DNA of 64,000 nucleotides from Desulfopila aestuarii DSM 18488 (lineage in GTDB: Bacteria > Desulfobacterota > Desulfobulbia > Desulfobulbales > Desulfocapsaceae), in the NCBI RefSeq assembly GCF_900143695.1, contig NZ_FRFE01000004.1:186001-250000 (forward strand). The letters are read 5' to 3'. The notes under the pieces were generated by a model, which had not been told where the DNA came from, did no database searches, and saw only the letters and a program-made list of their open reading frames with translations. Numbering within the stretch: position 1 is the stretch's first letter; each line of letters begins with the position of its first letter. Positions 56,291 to 64,000 of this stretch are shown here, piece after piece. The position numbers were made by a program, and so were the translations under genes.

Positions 56291-57529
56291 ATGCACCAGT
56301 CGCCACCACTCACCCCAGAAGAACTCAACGATCTGTTTCAACAAGCCTGCAAAGACCACCAGCAAGGACATCTCGCCGAAGCAAAGTCAGGCTACATGAC
56401 CTTGCTCGAATATGTCGACGCGCCCCTCCTCCACTACAACATGGGCCTCGTCCATTTCGAACTTCATGACTTTCAAGATGCGCTTAGCTCTTTTGCAAAA
56501 GCTCATGCAGGCAATCCATTCGATTCGGACACATTGTTCAACCTGGCTCTGTGTCAAAGGGAATGCGGGCTGTTTGACGATGCCTGCACTTCGTACCACA
56601 AACTGATAGACATAGAGCCGGACCATGTTGATGCCATCTATAATCTGGCCAGCTGTTATCGTGCAACCCGACAGGACGAAATGGCAATTAACCAGTACCG
56701 TCAACTTCTCCAACAGCAGCCGGAACATCAATCAGCACTCAGCAATCTTGCCTATATGTATCAACTGACCGGAGATACGGAAAACGCGATCCGCTATTAC
56801 CGCAGACTATTGGAACTCGACCCCGAACGTGAAAGCGCCAGGCACATGCTGGCTGCACTCTTGGGCGACACGTTTGATGCGCCATCCGAATCCTATGTCC
56901 GGGACCTCTTCGACAGCTACTCAGATCATTACGAACAAAGCCTTGTCGTCAATCTTGAATACCACGTCCCCCTCTCATTGCGTGAAGTGCTGGTCAATCT
57001 ACCAGATTGCCCGCAACATTTTAATGAAGGGATCGACCTTGGCTGCGGGACAGGCTTAAGTGGCGAGTCGTTTCGAGATATTGTCGAGCACCTTGATGGT
57101 GTCGATCTTTCAGCAAAAATGATAGCGATTGCTGAGAAAAAGAACATATACCGAGATCTCTATGTTGACAATATCGCCACAGCCTTAACCCGGATTGATC
57201 GTCAATACGACTTTGTACTGGCAGCCGATGTTTTCGGCTATCTTGGGGACCTTGCGCCAATCATCATGGAAGTAAGCGGCAAAACGGAGCCCGACACCAT
57301 TTTCTGCGGTTCTATTGAAGCAGGCGATATAGCGCCCTTCAATCTGCAGCCTTCGGGACGTATTGCTCATAGTCCTGAATACTTTCTCGAACTCGTCAAG
57401 AAACACGGCTGGTCTGTGCTCCAGTTTAGCCCCACACAACTTCGCCGGGAAAGGGATGGCTGGATCAAGGGCTTTATCTGGATTCTCCAGAAGCAAAAAG
57501 AAGGGAATGCTATTTCAGTCAAGAATTGA
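56291..57529 (+). CDS. TPR-methyltransferase fusion
   Basis: 412 residues. Residues 10-200 contain five to six TPR units (for example LLHYNMGLVHFELHDFQDAL and AIYNLASCYRATRQDEMAIN). Residues 240-400 form a class I SAM-dependent methyltransferase: GIDLGCGTGLSGESFRD is motif I, DGVDLSAKMIAIAEKK motif II and FVLAADVFGYLGDL motif IV. A linker with ESYVRDLFDSYSDHYEQSL is common in this family of predicted TPR methyltransferases, whose substrates are mostly unknown (protein or small carrier-bound molecule). Cytoplasmic. The 3' end overlaps the opposite DUF2065 gene by 15 bases. Confidence 0.87.
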   Translation: MHQSPPLTPEELNDLFQQACKDHQQGHLAEAKSGYMTLLEYVDAPLLHYNMGLVHFELHDFQDALSSFAKAHAGNPFDSDTLFNLALCQRECGLFDDACTSYHKLIDIEPDHVDAIYNLASCYRATRQDEMAINQYRQLLQQQPEHQSALSNLAYMYQLTGDTENAIRYYRRLLELDPERESARHMLAALLGDTFDAPSESYVRDLFDSYSDHYEQSLVVNLEYHVPLSLREVLVNLPDCPQHFNEGIDLGCGTGLSGESFRDIVEHLDGVDLSAKMIAIAEKKNIYRDLYVDNIATALTRIDRQYDFVLAADVFGYLGDLAPIIMEVSGKTEPDTIFCGSIEAGDIAPFNLQPSGRIAHSPEYFLELVKKHGWSVLQFSPTQLRRERDGWIKGFIWILQKQKEGNAISVKN

Positions 57530-57715
57530 CGTATTCTGAGCAACAGCACAGATAATGAGGCCGAGCACCATGGCAAACAGACCAAAAGCGCGCAGTTGAG
57601 AAACAGGCATCTTACTCAATTTGGCAAGCCATTCCCGCATTGCTTCTGGCGCAGCAACATATGGCATGCCTTCCAACACCAGTACCATTCCAATAAGAAG
57701 AACAAGGAGTTTCAT
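57515..57715 (-). CDS. DUF2065 small membrane protein (YjeT-like)
   Basis: 66 residues from ATG 57715; the frame is open further upstream to 57871, but only the last 66 codons match the family, and GAGAG precedes this ATG. Two hydrophobic helices (2-18 and 42-60) flank a loop with PEAMREWLAKLSKMPVSQLR; LVLEGMPYVAAPEAMR and a closing RAFGLFAMVLGLIICA are typical of DUF2065. Function unknown; in enterobacteria yjeT neighbours hflC. It overlaps the end of the TPR-methyltransferase gene by 15 bases on the other strand. Confidence 0.85.
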   Translation of the reverse strand: MKLLVLLIGMVLVLEGMPYVAAPEAMREWLAKLSKMPVSQLRAFGLFAMVLGLIICAVAQNTSILD

Positions 57716-58035
57716 GCAAAGCTCTCTACCAGAGTGAAAATAATATTGCAAGTCCAGCGATTGAACAACCGATGAATGATCTTTGCGGAAATCCCTGACG
57801 AAGCAATTCAATTGCTTTTTTTTGTTCGAATGAATACAATTCAGCCATCTAATATCGTCTTCGCAAAGCACCTACCGGCTCTCTTGTACATGTTCTTTTT
57901 GCCCAGATCCAGGAAGTAATTGTGCCACGATCAGAATTAGCTCCACTCGTGGAAACGATACTTCTTGCACAAAAGCTTAAATAACATCTATAGTGCCGAC
58001 CGCTTTTAACACATTTTCTTAACTTTCGACAGAAT
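57716..58035. other. 320-base intergenic region before purM
   Basis: Divergent promoter region for the DUF2065 gene and purM. Apart from the purM promoter candidate at 57965-57994, I see no gene, no RNA and no repeat. A frame open upstream of DUF2065 on the - strand lacks family resemblance. Confidence 0.5.
57965..57994 (+). promoter_or_regulatory. Promoter candidate for purM
   Basis: TTGCAC (57965-57970) and TATAGT (57989-57994) with an 18-base spacer, 42 bases before the purM ATG. No PurR-like operator was recognised around it. Confidence 0.5.
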
Positions 58036-59088
58036 ATGACTCAGACCAACACGTCCAGATACAGTGAAGCCGGAGTAGACATTGACAAGGGCAATGCTTT
58101 TGTCAAGGAAATCAAAGAGGTGGTAGCCTCAACCCACCGCCCCGGTGTTCTTAATGATATTGGTGGTTTTTCCTCCCTGATCGCCATTGATACCAACAAA
58201 TATCACCAACCGGTGCTGGTGAATTCAACGGACGGGGTCGGGACTAAACTCGCCATTGCTCATATGTGCAATAAGCATGATACCATCGGTATCGACCTTG
58301 TTGCAATGTGTGTCAACGATATCATTGTCGGCGGAGCCACGCCACTCTGTTTTCTTGACTACTTTGCAGTAGGGCGTCTCGATCTTTCAATTGCTACGGA
58401 GGTGGTCAAGGGCATTGCCGAAGGTTGTCGCCAGGCAAAATGCTCGCTTGTAGGTGGAGAGACCGCCGAGATGCCCGGCCTTTACAGAAACGACGATTAT
58501 GATCTGGCCGGTTTTGTCACCGGCATTGTCGAGCGAGACGCTATTATCGACGGCTCAGATGTCCGGGTAGGTGATACTATTATCGGCCTTGCCTCCAGCG
58601 GCCTGCATTCAAATGGTTTTTCTCTTGTTCGTAAAATCTGCTTTGAGGAGCAACAGCTCTCCGTCGACCAGTATATCGATGAACTCGGCTGCACCCTTGG
58701 CGAAGAGCTTATCAAGCCGACCCGCATTTACGTGCAATCGGTTCTCAACGTTTTAAAGAACTACAAAATTAACGGTATGATCCATAACACCGGCGGTGGA
58801 TTTATCGACAACATCCCGCGTGTGCTGCCAAAAGGCTATAAAGCGATCATTGACACCAAGGCATGGGAGGCACCGCCAATTTTCCCATTTCTGGCAGACA
58901 AGGGCCATGTTCCTGCTGAAGAGATGTACCGCACCTTCAATATGGGTATAGGTTTGATGGCCATTGTTGATCACACGAAAGCCAACGACATTCTCCACCA
59001 TTTTGCTGCTGTCGGCGAGAAACCCTTCATCATTGGCGAGATTGCCATACGAGAAGAGGAAGATTCCGAGGTCGAGCTCCTCTTCTGA
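58036..59088 (+). CDS. purM: Phosphoribosylformylglycinamidine cyclo-ligase
   Basis: AIR synthetase, fifth step of purine synthesis: ATP-dependent closure of FGAM to aminoimidazole ribotide. YSEAGVDIDKGNAFVKEIK at the start, LVNSTDGVGTKLAIAHMCNK, MCVNDIIVGGATPLCFLDYF and SLVGGETAEMPGLYRNDDYD are highly conserved, as is GLASSGLHSNGFSLVRKICF. NTGGGFIDNIPRVLP and MGIGLMAIV complete the ATP-binding fold. Length 350 is normal. It has its own promoter candidate and a strong terminator, thus a single-gene unit. Confidence 0.97.
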   Translation: MTQTNTSRYSEAGVDIDKGNAFVKEIKEVVASTHRPGVLNDIGGFSSLIAIDTNKYHQPVLVNSTDGVGTKLAIAHMCNKHDTIGIDLVAMCVNDIIVGGATPLCFLDYFAVGRLDLSIATEVVKGIAEGCRQAKCSLVGGETAEMPGLYRNDDYDLAGFVTGIVERDAIIDGSDVRVGDTIIGLASSGLHSNGFSLVRKICFEEQQLSVDQYIDELGCTLGEELIKPTRIYVQSVLNVLKNYKINGMIHNTGGGFIDNIPRVLPKGYKAIIDTKAWEAPPIFPFLADKGHVPAEEMYRTFNMGIGLMAIVDHTKANDILHHFAAVGEKPFIIGEIAIREEEDSEVELLF

Positions 59089-59115
59089 TCGTTTCCTCCC
59101 AACACAGAATTTATA

Positions 59116-59155
59116 AAAAAGCCCGAATCGGTCTATTATCCGATTCGGGCTTTTT
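59116..59155 (+). terminator. Bidirectional terminator between purM and moaB/mog
   Basis: The stem GCCCGAATCGG / CCGATTCGGGC (59121-59131 with 59140-59150) has an 8-base loop, is followed by T5 and is preceded by A6. It can serve purM on the + strand and the EF-G/moaB transcript on the - strand. Confidence 0.93.
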
Positions 59156-59178
59156 CCTTTCATTTACAGAGGTAACTT

Positions 59179-59691
59179 TTAGCGGCCGCAATCCCCATCA
59201 TCGCCTCGGATTTTTTCAAGGGCATGGGGCAAAACCGGCAACAGCACTTCAAGGTTTTCTTTCACCGCCTTCAAACTTCCAGGCAGATTTACAATCAGAG
59301 TTGCCCCGCGAATTCCGACTTTCCCCCGAGATAACATGGCTCGGGACGTTTTTTTCATACTCTCGTACCGCATAGCTTCAGCCATGCCTGGGATCTCTTT
59401 TTCAATTACCTGCTGCATCGCCTCAGGTGTCACATCTGTGGGTGCGACACCGGTGCCGCCAGTGGTAACAACAAGTGCAACCTGCTCCTTATCAGCCAAC
59501 TCAATCAGGGTTTTGGTAATTACCGGGACATTATCCGGAACAATAATGTAGGAAACCTGAATGTAACCTTCGGAGGTAAGAGTCTTGAGTAAATAAGCAC
59601 CACTGGTGTCCTCACGTTCGCCCCGTGAACCTTTATCGCTCATAGTGACAACAGCGAACGTGAATTTTTCAGTTTTCTGTTCCATGGTCAT
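59179..59691 (-). CDS. Molybdopterin biosynthesis protein, MoaB/Mog family
   Basis: 170 residues. The family signature VVTTGGTGVAPTDVTPEAMQ lies near 80-99, with FAVVTMSDKGSRGEREDTSG at the start and ATLIVNLPGSLKAVKENLEV near the end (the GNPGA-like loop). These proteins adenylate molybdopterin before metal insertion, supplying cofactor for molybdenum or tungsten enzymes expected in an anaerobe. MogA and MoaB cannot be separated from sequence alone. The gene follows the EF-G paralogue by six bases on the same strand, an unusual pairing. Confidence 0.92.
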   Translation of the reverse strand: MTMEQKTEKFTFAVVTMSDKGSRGEREDTSGAYLLKTLTSEGYIQVSYIIVPDNVPVITKTLIELADKEQVALVVTTGGTGVAPTDVTPEAMQQVIEKEIPGMAEAMRYESMKKTSRAMLSRGKVGIRGATLIVNLPGSLKAVKENLEVLLPVLPHALEKIRGDDGDCGR

Positions 59692-59697
59692 TCGCTG

Positions 59698-61755
59698 CTA
59701 TTCGTCTTCAGCCCGCTCAGCAATAATCTTATCAGCTATATGAGACGGCACCTCTTCGTAGTGGGAGAACTGGTAGGTGAAAGTTCCCAATCCACCGGTC
59801 ATTGACGTAAGATCGGTTGCATACGAGAGCATTTCCGACTGTGGAACCTGAGCATTGATGATCTCAGAACGCCCATCGGAATCCATCCCCATAACCTTAC
59901 CACGTCTCGAATTCAGGTCGCCCATGACATCGCCGACATGATCCTTGCCGACTCGAATCTCCATATTCACATGGGGTTCCAGTAAGACCAAACCAGCCTC
60001 CTGCGCGCCTTTCTTGAAAGCTAAGGATCCGGCTATCTTGAACGCCATCTCTGAAGAGTCGACGGTGTGATACGAGCCATCAACCAGGGTGATTTTCACA
60101 TCAATAACAGGATATCCAGCCAAAACACCGCGTTCCATGGCTTCCTGGATACCCTTGTCGACGGCCGGCCTATATTGTTGCGGAATAACTCCACCAACAA
60201 TCTTATCTACAAACTCATAGCCTCCACCTGGCAAAGGCTCAATCTCTACCCAGCAATCCCCGAATTGACCTCGGCCGCCGCTCTGCTTTTTGTGTTTACC
60301 CTGAACCCTGGCACTACCACGGATCGTCTCCATATAGGGCACCTTCGGCTTGGAGAGTTCCATTTCTACCCCAAATTTCCGTTTGATTCTTGAGCCAACT
60401 ACTTCAAGATGGGTCTGACCCATACCAGAAATAAGGGTTTGCTTGGTCTGCTGCTGCCGTTCCATTTTCAGGGTAAGATCCTCGTCGAGCATCTTGGAGA
60501 TGGAACCGAACACCTTCTCTTCGTCACCCTTTTTGGCACTGACAGCAAAGGTGATAACGGGAGACAACGGCTTCGTCGGTTCGTATATGATGGGTGAGGC
60601 CGCATCGCAAAGGGTATCGCCGGTAGCGGTCTCTTTCAGTTTGGCAACAGCCACAATCATACCGGGTCCAACCTTATCCACTGGTTTCTGTTCTTTGCCT
60701 TCCAGGACATAGAGTTGACCGAAACGTTCAGACTCATCCTTGGTAGAGTTGTAGAAATGATCTCCTTGCAGGATACCGCTAAACACCCTGAAGATGGTGA
60801 GACGACCGGCATAAGGGTCAGCCATTGTTTTGAAAACCATGGCTGAAAATGGCTGATTTGCATCAGGAATACGCTCGACAGTCTCGCCAGCCTTATTGGT
60901 GCCAATCATTACAGGCCGCTCGGCCGGTGACGGCATATATTTATTGATACAGTCAAGCACTGCAGCGGTACCGAGATTCTTGGTTGCGGCACAAACACAG
61001 ACCGGGGCAATCTCACCTTTGGCCACACCGTTTTTCAGACCGGTAAGCATCTCTTCTTCGGTCAGTTCGCCTTCTTCAAGAAACTTCTCAATCAGATCAT
61101 CGTCGGTTTCAGCAACACTCTCCATCAAGGCTTCACGATAACCGGCCAGATCATCGACCATATCAGAGGGAACTTCACCCTCGGTAAAAGTGCCTTTATC
61201 ACCTTCAAACAAATAGGCTTTCCCGCTGATAACATCGACAAAGCCTTTAAAACTGTCTTCAGCACCAATCGGCATGTGAAGGACGGTCGGTGTAATGGGA
61301 AGCGACTCGCGCATCTCATCCATGGTTTTGTTGAAATTGGCCCTCTCGCGATCCATCTTATTGACCACGATCATCGTTGGCAGATTTTTTTCCTTTACGA
61401 TTTCAGCAAATTTGATGGTCTGTCCTTTGACACCAAGTACTGCACCAATGGTAAACACCACACCATCGCAGATATCTGAGGCAAAAACTGTCTCATTTAA
61501 GAAGTTGTCATCACCAGGGGTGTCAATGAGATAGACGTCGTGCTTATTCCAGCTGTAATTATGAAAACTGGTATTAATGGAAATATTGCGGCTGATCTCT
61601 TCATCTTCATAATCAAGGGCCGAGGTTCCTTCATCAACTTTTCCCAGTCGGTTGATCTTGCCGGCGGTAAACAGCATCGCCTCAGCCAGGGAAGTTTTGC
61701 CACAGTTACCATGTCCAATAATTGCGATGTTTCTGACCTTGCTTGTGTCCTGCAT
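59698..61755 (-). CDS. Divergent EF-G paralogue (translational GTPase)
   Basis: 685 residues with the domain order of EF-G (GTPase, domain II at about 285-370, III, IV, V). P-loop GHGNCGKT is at 14-21 and NKMD gives the guanine specificity. The G3 motif reads DTPGDDNF (78-85) instead of DTPGHVDF: the catalytic His of translational GTPases is Asp82. GGRGQFGDCWVEIEPLPGGG opens domain IV. It therefore looks like the second, non-canonical EF-G class known in several phyla, possibly acting in ribosome recycling or stress rather than main translocation. Paired with moaB/mog. Annotation as plain fusA would be misleading. Confidence 0.9.
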   Translation of the reverse strand: MQDTSKVRNIAIIGHGNCGKTSLAEAMLFTAGKINRLGKVDEGTSALDYEDEEISRNISINTSFHNYSWNKHDVYLIDTPGDDNFLNETVFASDICDGVVFTIGAVLGVKGQTIKFAEIVKEKNLPTMIVVNKMDRERANFNKTMDEMRESLPITPTVLHMPIGAEDSFKGFVDVISGKAYLFEGDKGTFTEGEVPSDMVDDLAGYREALMESVAETDDDLIEKFLEEGELTEEEMLTGLKNGVAKGEIAPVCVCAATKNLGTAAVLDCINKYMPSPAERPVMIGTNKAGETVERIPDANQPFSAMVFKTMADPYAGRLTIFRVFSGILQGDHFYNSTKDESERFGQLYVLEGKEQKPVDKVGPGMIVAVAKLKETATGDTLCDAASPIIYEPTKPLSPVITFAVSAKKGDEEKVFGSISKMLDEDLTLKMERQQQTKQTLISGMGQTHLEVVGSRIKRKFGVEMELSKPKVPYMETIRGSARVQGKHKKQSGGRGQFGDCWVEIEPLPGGGYEFVDKIVGGVIPQQYRPAVDKGIQEAMERGVLAGYPVIDVKITLVDGSYHTVDSSEMAFKIAGSLAFKKGAQEAGLVLLEPHVNMEIRVGKDHVGDVMGDLNSRRGKVMGMDSDGRSEIINAQVPQSEMLSYATDLTSMTGGLGTFTYQFSHYEEVPSHIADKIIAERAEDE

Positions 61756-62123
61756 ATGTATCTCCTCAAAATCGAAGGTTATTCAATGCTCACCAAAACA
61801 TCCAGAACGCATAATTACACTTTTTCCGCCGATTGCGGGAAACCATACTATGCCTTGCTGGGTGAACTCCACCTCAAACTTTGGCATAATTTGTAAGAAC
61901 CGGCAGTTCAACATAAACTGCAACCGTTATTGAACGCATCGTTTGCAGCTACCTGTCTTATAGACTCTTCATATATTCAATTTCAAAAGACAAAGTCAAG
62001 CATGTTCGACAGAGGGTGAGGCTTTGCGAGGAAATTCGGTTTCATGAACATGAGATTGTTTTATTTTCACATCTATAGCTGGAAAATTTACCTGAGACGG
62101 AGTATCTTCCTTTCGGAAAAATT
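61756..62123. other. 368-base divergent region between the EF-G paralogue and murJ
   Basis: Promoter region for both genes. No credible gene; a run of AT-rich sequence around 61970-62000 and 62050-62070 may hold the promoters, but no hexamer pair convinced me. No stem-loop with U-tract and no repeat was seen. Confidence 0.5.
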
Positions 62124-63743
62124 GTGCAACGAATTTCCAGAAGGTTAAATACATTGAAACAATCATCAGGCAACAGCACCACCATCGCCCGCTCTGCAGG
62201 GGTTGTCTCCATTGCGGTCATGTGCAGCAGAGTGCTAGGCCTCATTCGCGAGCAGGTCTTCGCTACCCTTTTCGGGGCAGGATTTGCGTACGACGCCTTC
62301 GTGGTCGCCTTCAGGATTCCCAACCTTCTCCGCGACCTCTTTGGCGAAGGCGCCCTTTCCGCCGCTTTTGTCACCGTCTTCTCCGATTACGATACGAACA
62401 GAACAAAAGAAGAGACCTGGCGACTCGCCTCAAATGTGCTGACCTTCTTTGCAATAGCTTTGAGCCTTATCTCAATTCTGGGCATCTATCTATCCGAGCC
62501 GCTCGTTCATCTTCTTGCCCCCGATTATGATCTTATCCCTGGAAAAACAGCACTCACCGTTACCTTGACCAGGATCATGCTACCTTTTCTGGTGGCAATT
62601 TCGCTGTCTGCCGTGGTCATGGGGATGCTCAACACCAAGGGAAGGTTTTTCGTGCCTGCCATTGCCTCAAGTTTTTTCAATCTAGGCTCAATTGTGGCGG
62701 GAACAGGCCTGGCTTTTCTATTGCCCAGGTATGGTCAACCGGCAATAGCCGGTATGGCGATCGGAACGCTCGTCGGTGGGATTTTGCAATTGGGAATACA
62801 GCTGCCGACATTGAGAAAGGTCGGTTTTTCCTATCGGATACGTTTTGACCTGCGGGATAGCGGCCTGATCCGGATTCTCAAACTGATGATCCCGGCGACC
62901 ATTGGCCTCTCGGCAACCCAGATCAACATTTTCATCAACACGAATTTCGCAGCTTCATGCGTAGAAGGCTCCGTCTCCTGGCTCAATTACGCTTTTAGAC
63001 TTGTACAGCTACCCATCGGAATCTTTGGTGTGGCACTCTCGATTGCCATGATGCCGCTTTTAGCCAGGCAGGCAGCAGAGAAGAATGTCAGCGAAATGCG
63101 GGCAACTCTGGTCTCGTCACTGGTGATGGTGCTGGCCCTCACCATCCCGGCTACTGCCGGCCTTATGCTTTTGGCTGAACCAATCATCAGATTGATTTTT
63201 GAGCACGGCGCTTTTACCGCGGCAGACACCCGAGCCACCGCACAAGCTCTGTCGCTTTATTCTGTTGGTCTCTTTGCCTACTCGTCAAACAAGGTCCTGG
63301 TCCCGGCTTTTTACGCTCTGAACAAAACCCGTTATCCGGTTATTGCGAGCTTCATAGCCATTGCCACGAACCTGATCTTTATCAACCTGACCATCGACAG
63401 GTTCCAGCACATGGCCATTGCGCTGTCGACCTCGCTGACCATGCTGCTGAACTTCCTGTTTTTAACGACTATCCTTTCTTTGAAAATGGATGGATTGCCG
63501 TTTGGTTATCTTACCCGCGGGTGCCTGAAAATCACCTTTGCCACAGCCACTATGTCGGCACTGGTATATGCAGGGAACAGCCTTGCCGCTTCCTGGATGA
63601 CAGGTAATCTTCTCCAGCAGGGGATCTCGCTTTTTACAATTATCTTGCTGGCTGGCATTACCTACATCGTGCTGCTGAATGCCATGCGTCTCTCAGAACT
63701 TTCTGAGGTTCTCGCAAAAATAGGCTCTCGACTGAAACGTTAA
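62124..63743 (+). CDS. murJ: Lipid II flippase MurJ
   Basis: Moves undecaprenyl-linked peptidoglycan precursor to the periplasm. About 14 membrane helices; SAGVVSIAVMCSRVLGLIRE at the start contains the conserved SRxxGxxRE motif, followed by FGAGFAYDAFVVAFRIPNLL and FGEGALSAAFVTVFSDY, all MurJ hallmarks. GSVSWLNYAFRLVQLPIGIF and FEHGAFTAADT are also conserved. GTG 62124 gives 539 residues, but TTG 62154 has AGAAGG well placed before it and may be the true start (529 aa). Four bases separate its stop from the convergent phasin-like gene. Confidence 0.96.
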   Translation: MQRISRRLNTLKQSSGNSTTIARSAGVVSIAVMCSRVLGLIREQVFATLFGAGFAYDAFVVAFRIPNLLRDLFGEGALSAAFVTVFSDYDTNRTKEETWRLASNVLTFFAIALSLISILGIYLSEPLVHLLAPDYDLIPGKTALTVTLTRIMLPFLVAISLSAVVMGMLNTKGRFFVPAIASSFFNLGSIVAGTGLAFLLPRYGQPAIAGMAIGTLVGGILQLGIQLPTLRKVGFSYRIRFDLRDSGLIRILKLMIPATIGLSATQINIFINTNFAASCVEGSVSWLNYAFRLVQLPIGIFGVALSIAMMPLLARQAAEKNVSEMRATLVSSLVMVLALTIPATAGLMLLAEPIIRLIFEHGAFTAADTRATAQALSLYSVGLFAYSSNKVLVPAFYALNKTRYPVIASFIAIATNLIFINLTIDRFQHMAIALSTSLTMLLNFLFLTTILSLKMDGLPFGYLTRGCLKITFATATMSALVYAGNSLAASWMTGNLLQQGISLFTIILLAGITYIVLLNAMRLSELSEVLAKIGSRLKR

Positions 63744-63747
63744 CTGC

Positions 63748-64000
63748 TTATCCCTTCTCCTCAAGGGCCTTGATCCGCTCCCGCAATTCGGCAAGCTCGC
63801 TTCGAAGTGTCTCTATCTCGCTCATTCTCGCAACTTGCATTTTTCCCAACCCTTCCTGTACCAGTTCTTCCACCTTTTTACTCATTTCCTGCTGCGCTTC
63901 CTTTGAACGCTGCATGATATCATCGACAAACTGCTCTCCTTCCTCTTTTGACAATTTGCCCTGTTTCATAAAATCCTGGGCCAGTTCTTCCACCTTTTCC
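63748..64000 (-). CDS. Phasin-like / polyhydroxyalkanoate granule-type protein (5'-truncated)
   Basis: The frame runs past the right window edge (Glu-Lys-Val before the GTG at 63993), so the start is missing. The visible 83 residues are highly charged helix: EELAQDFMKQGKLSKEEGEQ and FVDDIMQRSKEAQQEMSKKV lead to a heptad-like coiled coil (SEIETLRSELAELRERIKAL). This matches short phasin-superfamily proteins whose N-terminus is usually an LGLGAxxxxKEK segment. Their role at granules or as coiled-coil adaptors is inferred. Convergent with murJ. Confidence 0.78.
   Translation of the reverse strand, partial: EKVEELAQDFMKQGKLSKEEGEQFVDDIMQRSKEAQQEMSKKVEELVQEGLGKMQVARMSEIETLRSELAELRERIKALEEKG

Overview
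The window (about 45% G+C by eye) looks like chromosomal DNA of a Gram-negative anaerobe of the Desulfobacterota, most likely near the Desulfobulbales. Pointers are a bacterial STT3/PglB oligosaccharyltransferase, an O-antigen-type ABC exporter, a cdaA-cdaR-glmM operon, an anaerobic sulfatase-maturating radical SAM enzyme, a one-chain iron-sulfur L-serine dehydratase, a MEMO1-type protein and a sigma-54 activator. The lineage is inferred from gene content only, not from a marker-gene comparison.

Region 1 (1-3100): a truncated helical-repeat protein with a pseudopilin-like C-terminus converges on an STT3-type oligosaccharyltransferase. A decayed IS3-family transposase fragment lies directly upstream of the STT3 gene. 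Region 2 (3370-17783): a surface-polysaccharide cluster read on the + strand. It opens with a consensus sigma-70 promoter overlapped by a palindrome. It continues with a winged-helix protein carrying a degenerate nucleotidyltransferase-like domain, Wzm, Wzt with a cargo-binding tail, a Caps_synth-type glycosyltransferase, a carbohydrate sulfotransferase, a dead IS630 copy, GT2 and GT4 transferases, two related COG5610-type proteins, UDP-galactopyranose mutase and another GT4. The expected product is an ABC-exported, galactofuranose-containing and possibly sulfated glycan. Region 3 (17780-23266): a five-gene operon on the - strand, cdaA-cdaR-glmM followed by a polyprenyl-phosphate-type GT2 and a GT4. 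It joins c-di-AMP synthesis, UDP-GlcNAc precursor supply and glycan assembly.

Region 4 (23900-47300) is mixed: a giant AsmA/DUF748-type protein, a TIGR03790-like secreted protein, a PAS/sigma-54 activator followed by a small Cys-rich protein, AmpG-like permease, cysS, a MEMO1-family protein, tRNA-Gln(CTG) with promoter and terminator, an AlaC-like aminotransferase, serine dehydratase followed by a MITE-like palindrome, EamA transporter, an acyl-CoA synthetase with a degenerate P-loop, a Tat-exported dienelactone hydrolase, an anSME, an MCP, an Mth938-type protein and a HAD phosphatase. Region 5 (47480-64000) is mainly envelope and housekeeping: large MscS channel, SbmA/BacA-type transporter, FAD dehydrogenase with a poly-gamma-glutamate-hydrolase-like protein, HtrA protease, MgtE, TPR-methyltransferase, DUF2065, PurM, MoaB/Mog, a divergent EF-G paralogue, MurJ and the end of a phasin-like gene.

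The best candidates for something new are the promoter/palindrome/pseudo-nucleotidyltransferase regulator at the head of the glycan cluster, the tandem COG5610-type proteins inside it, and the coupling of the c-di-AMP operon to glycosyltransferases. No CRISPR array, prophage, integrase or rRNA gene was seen.
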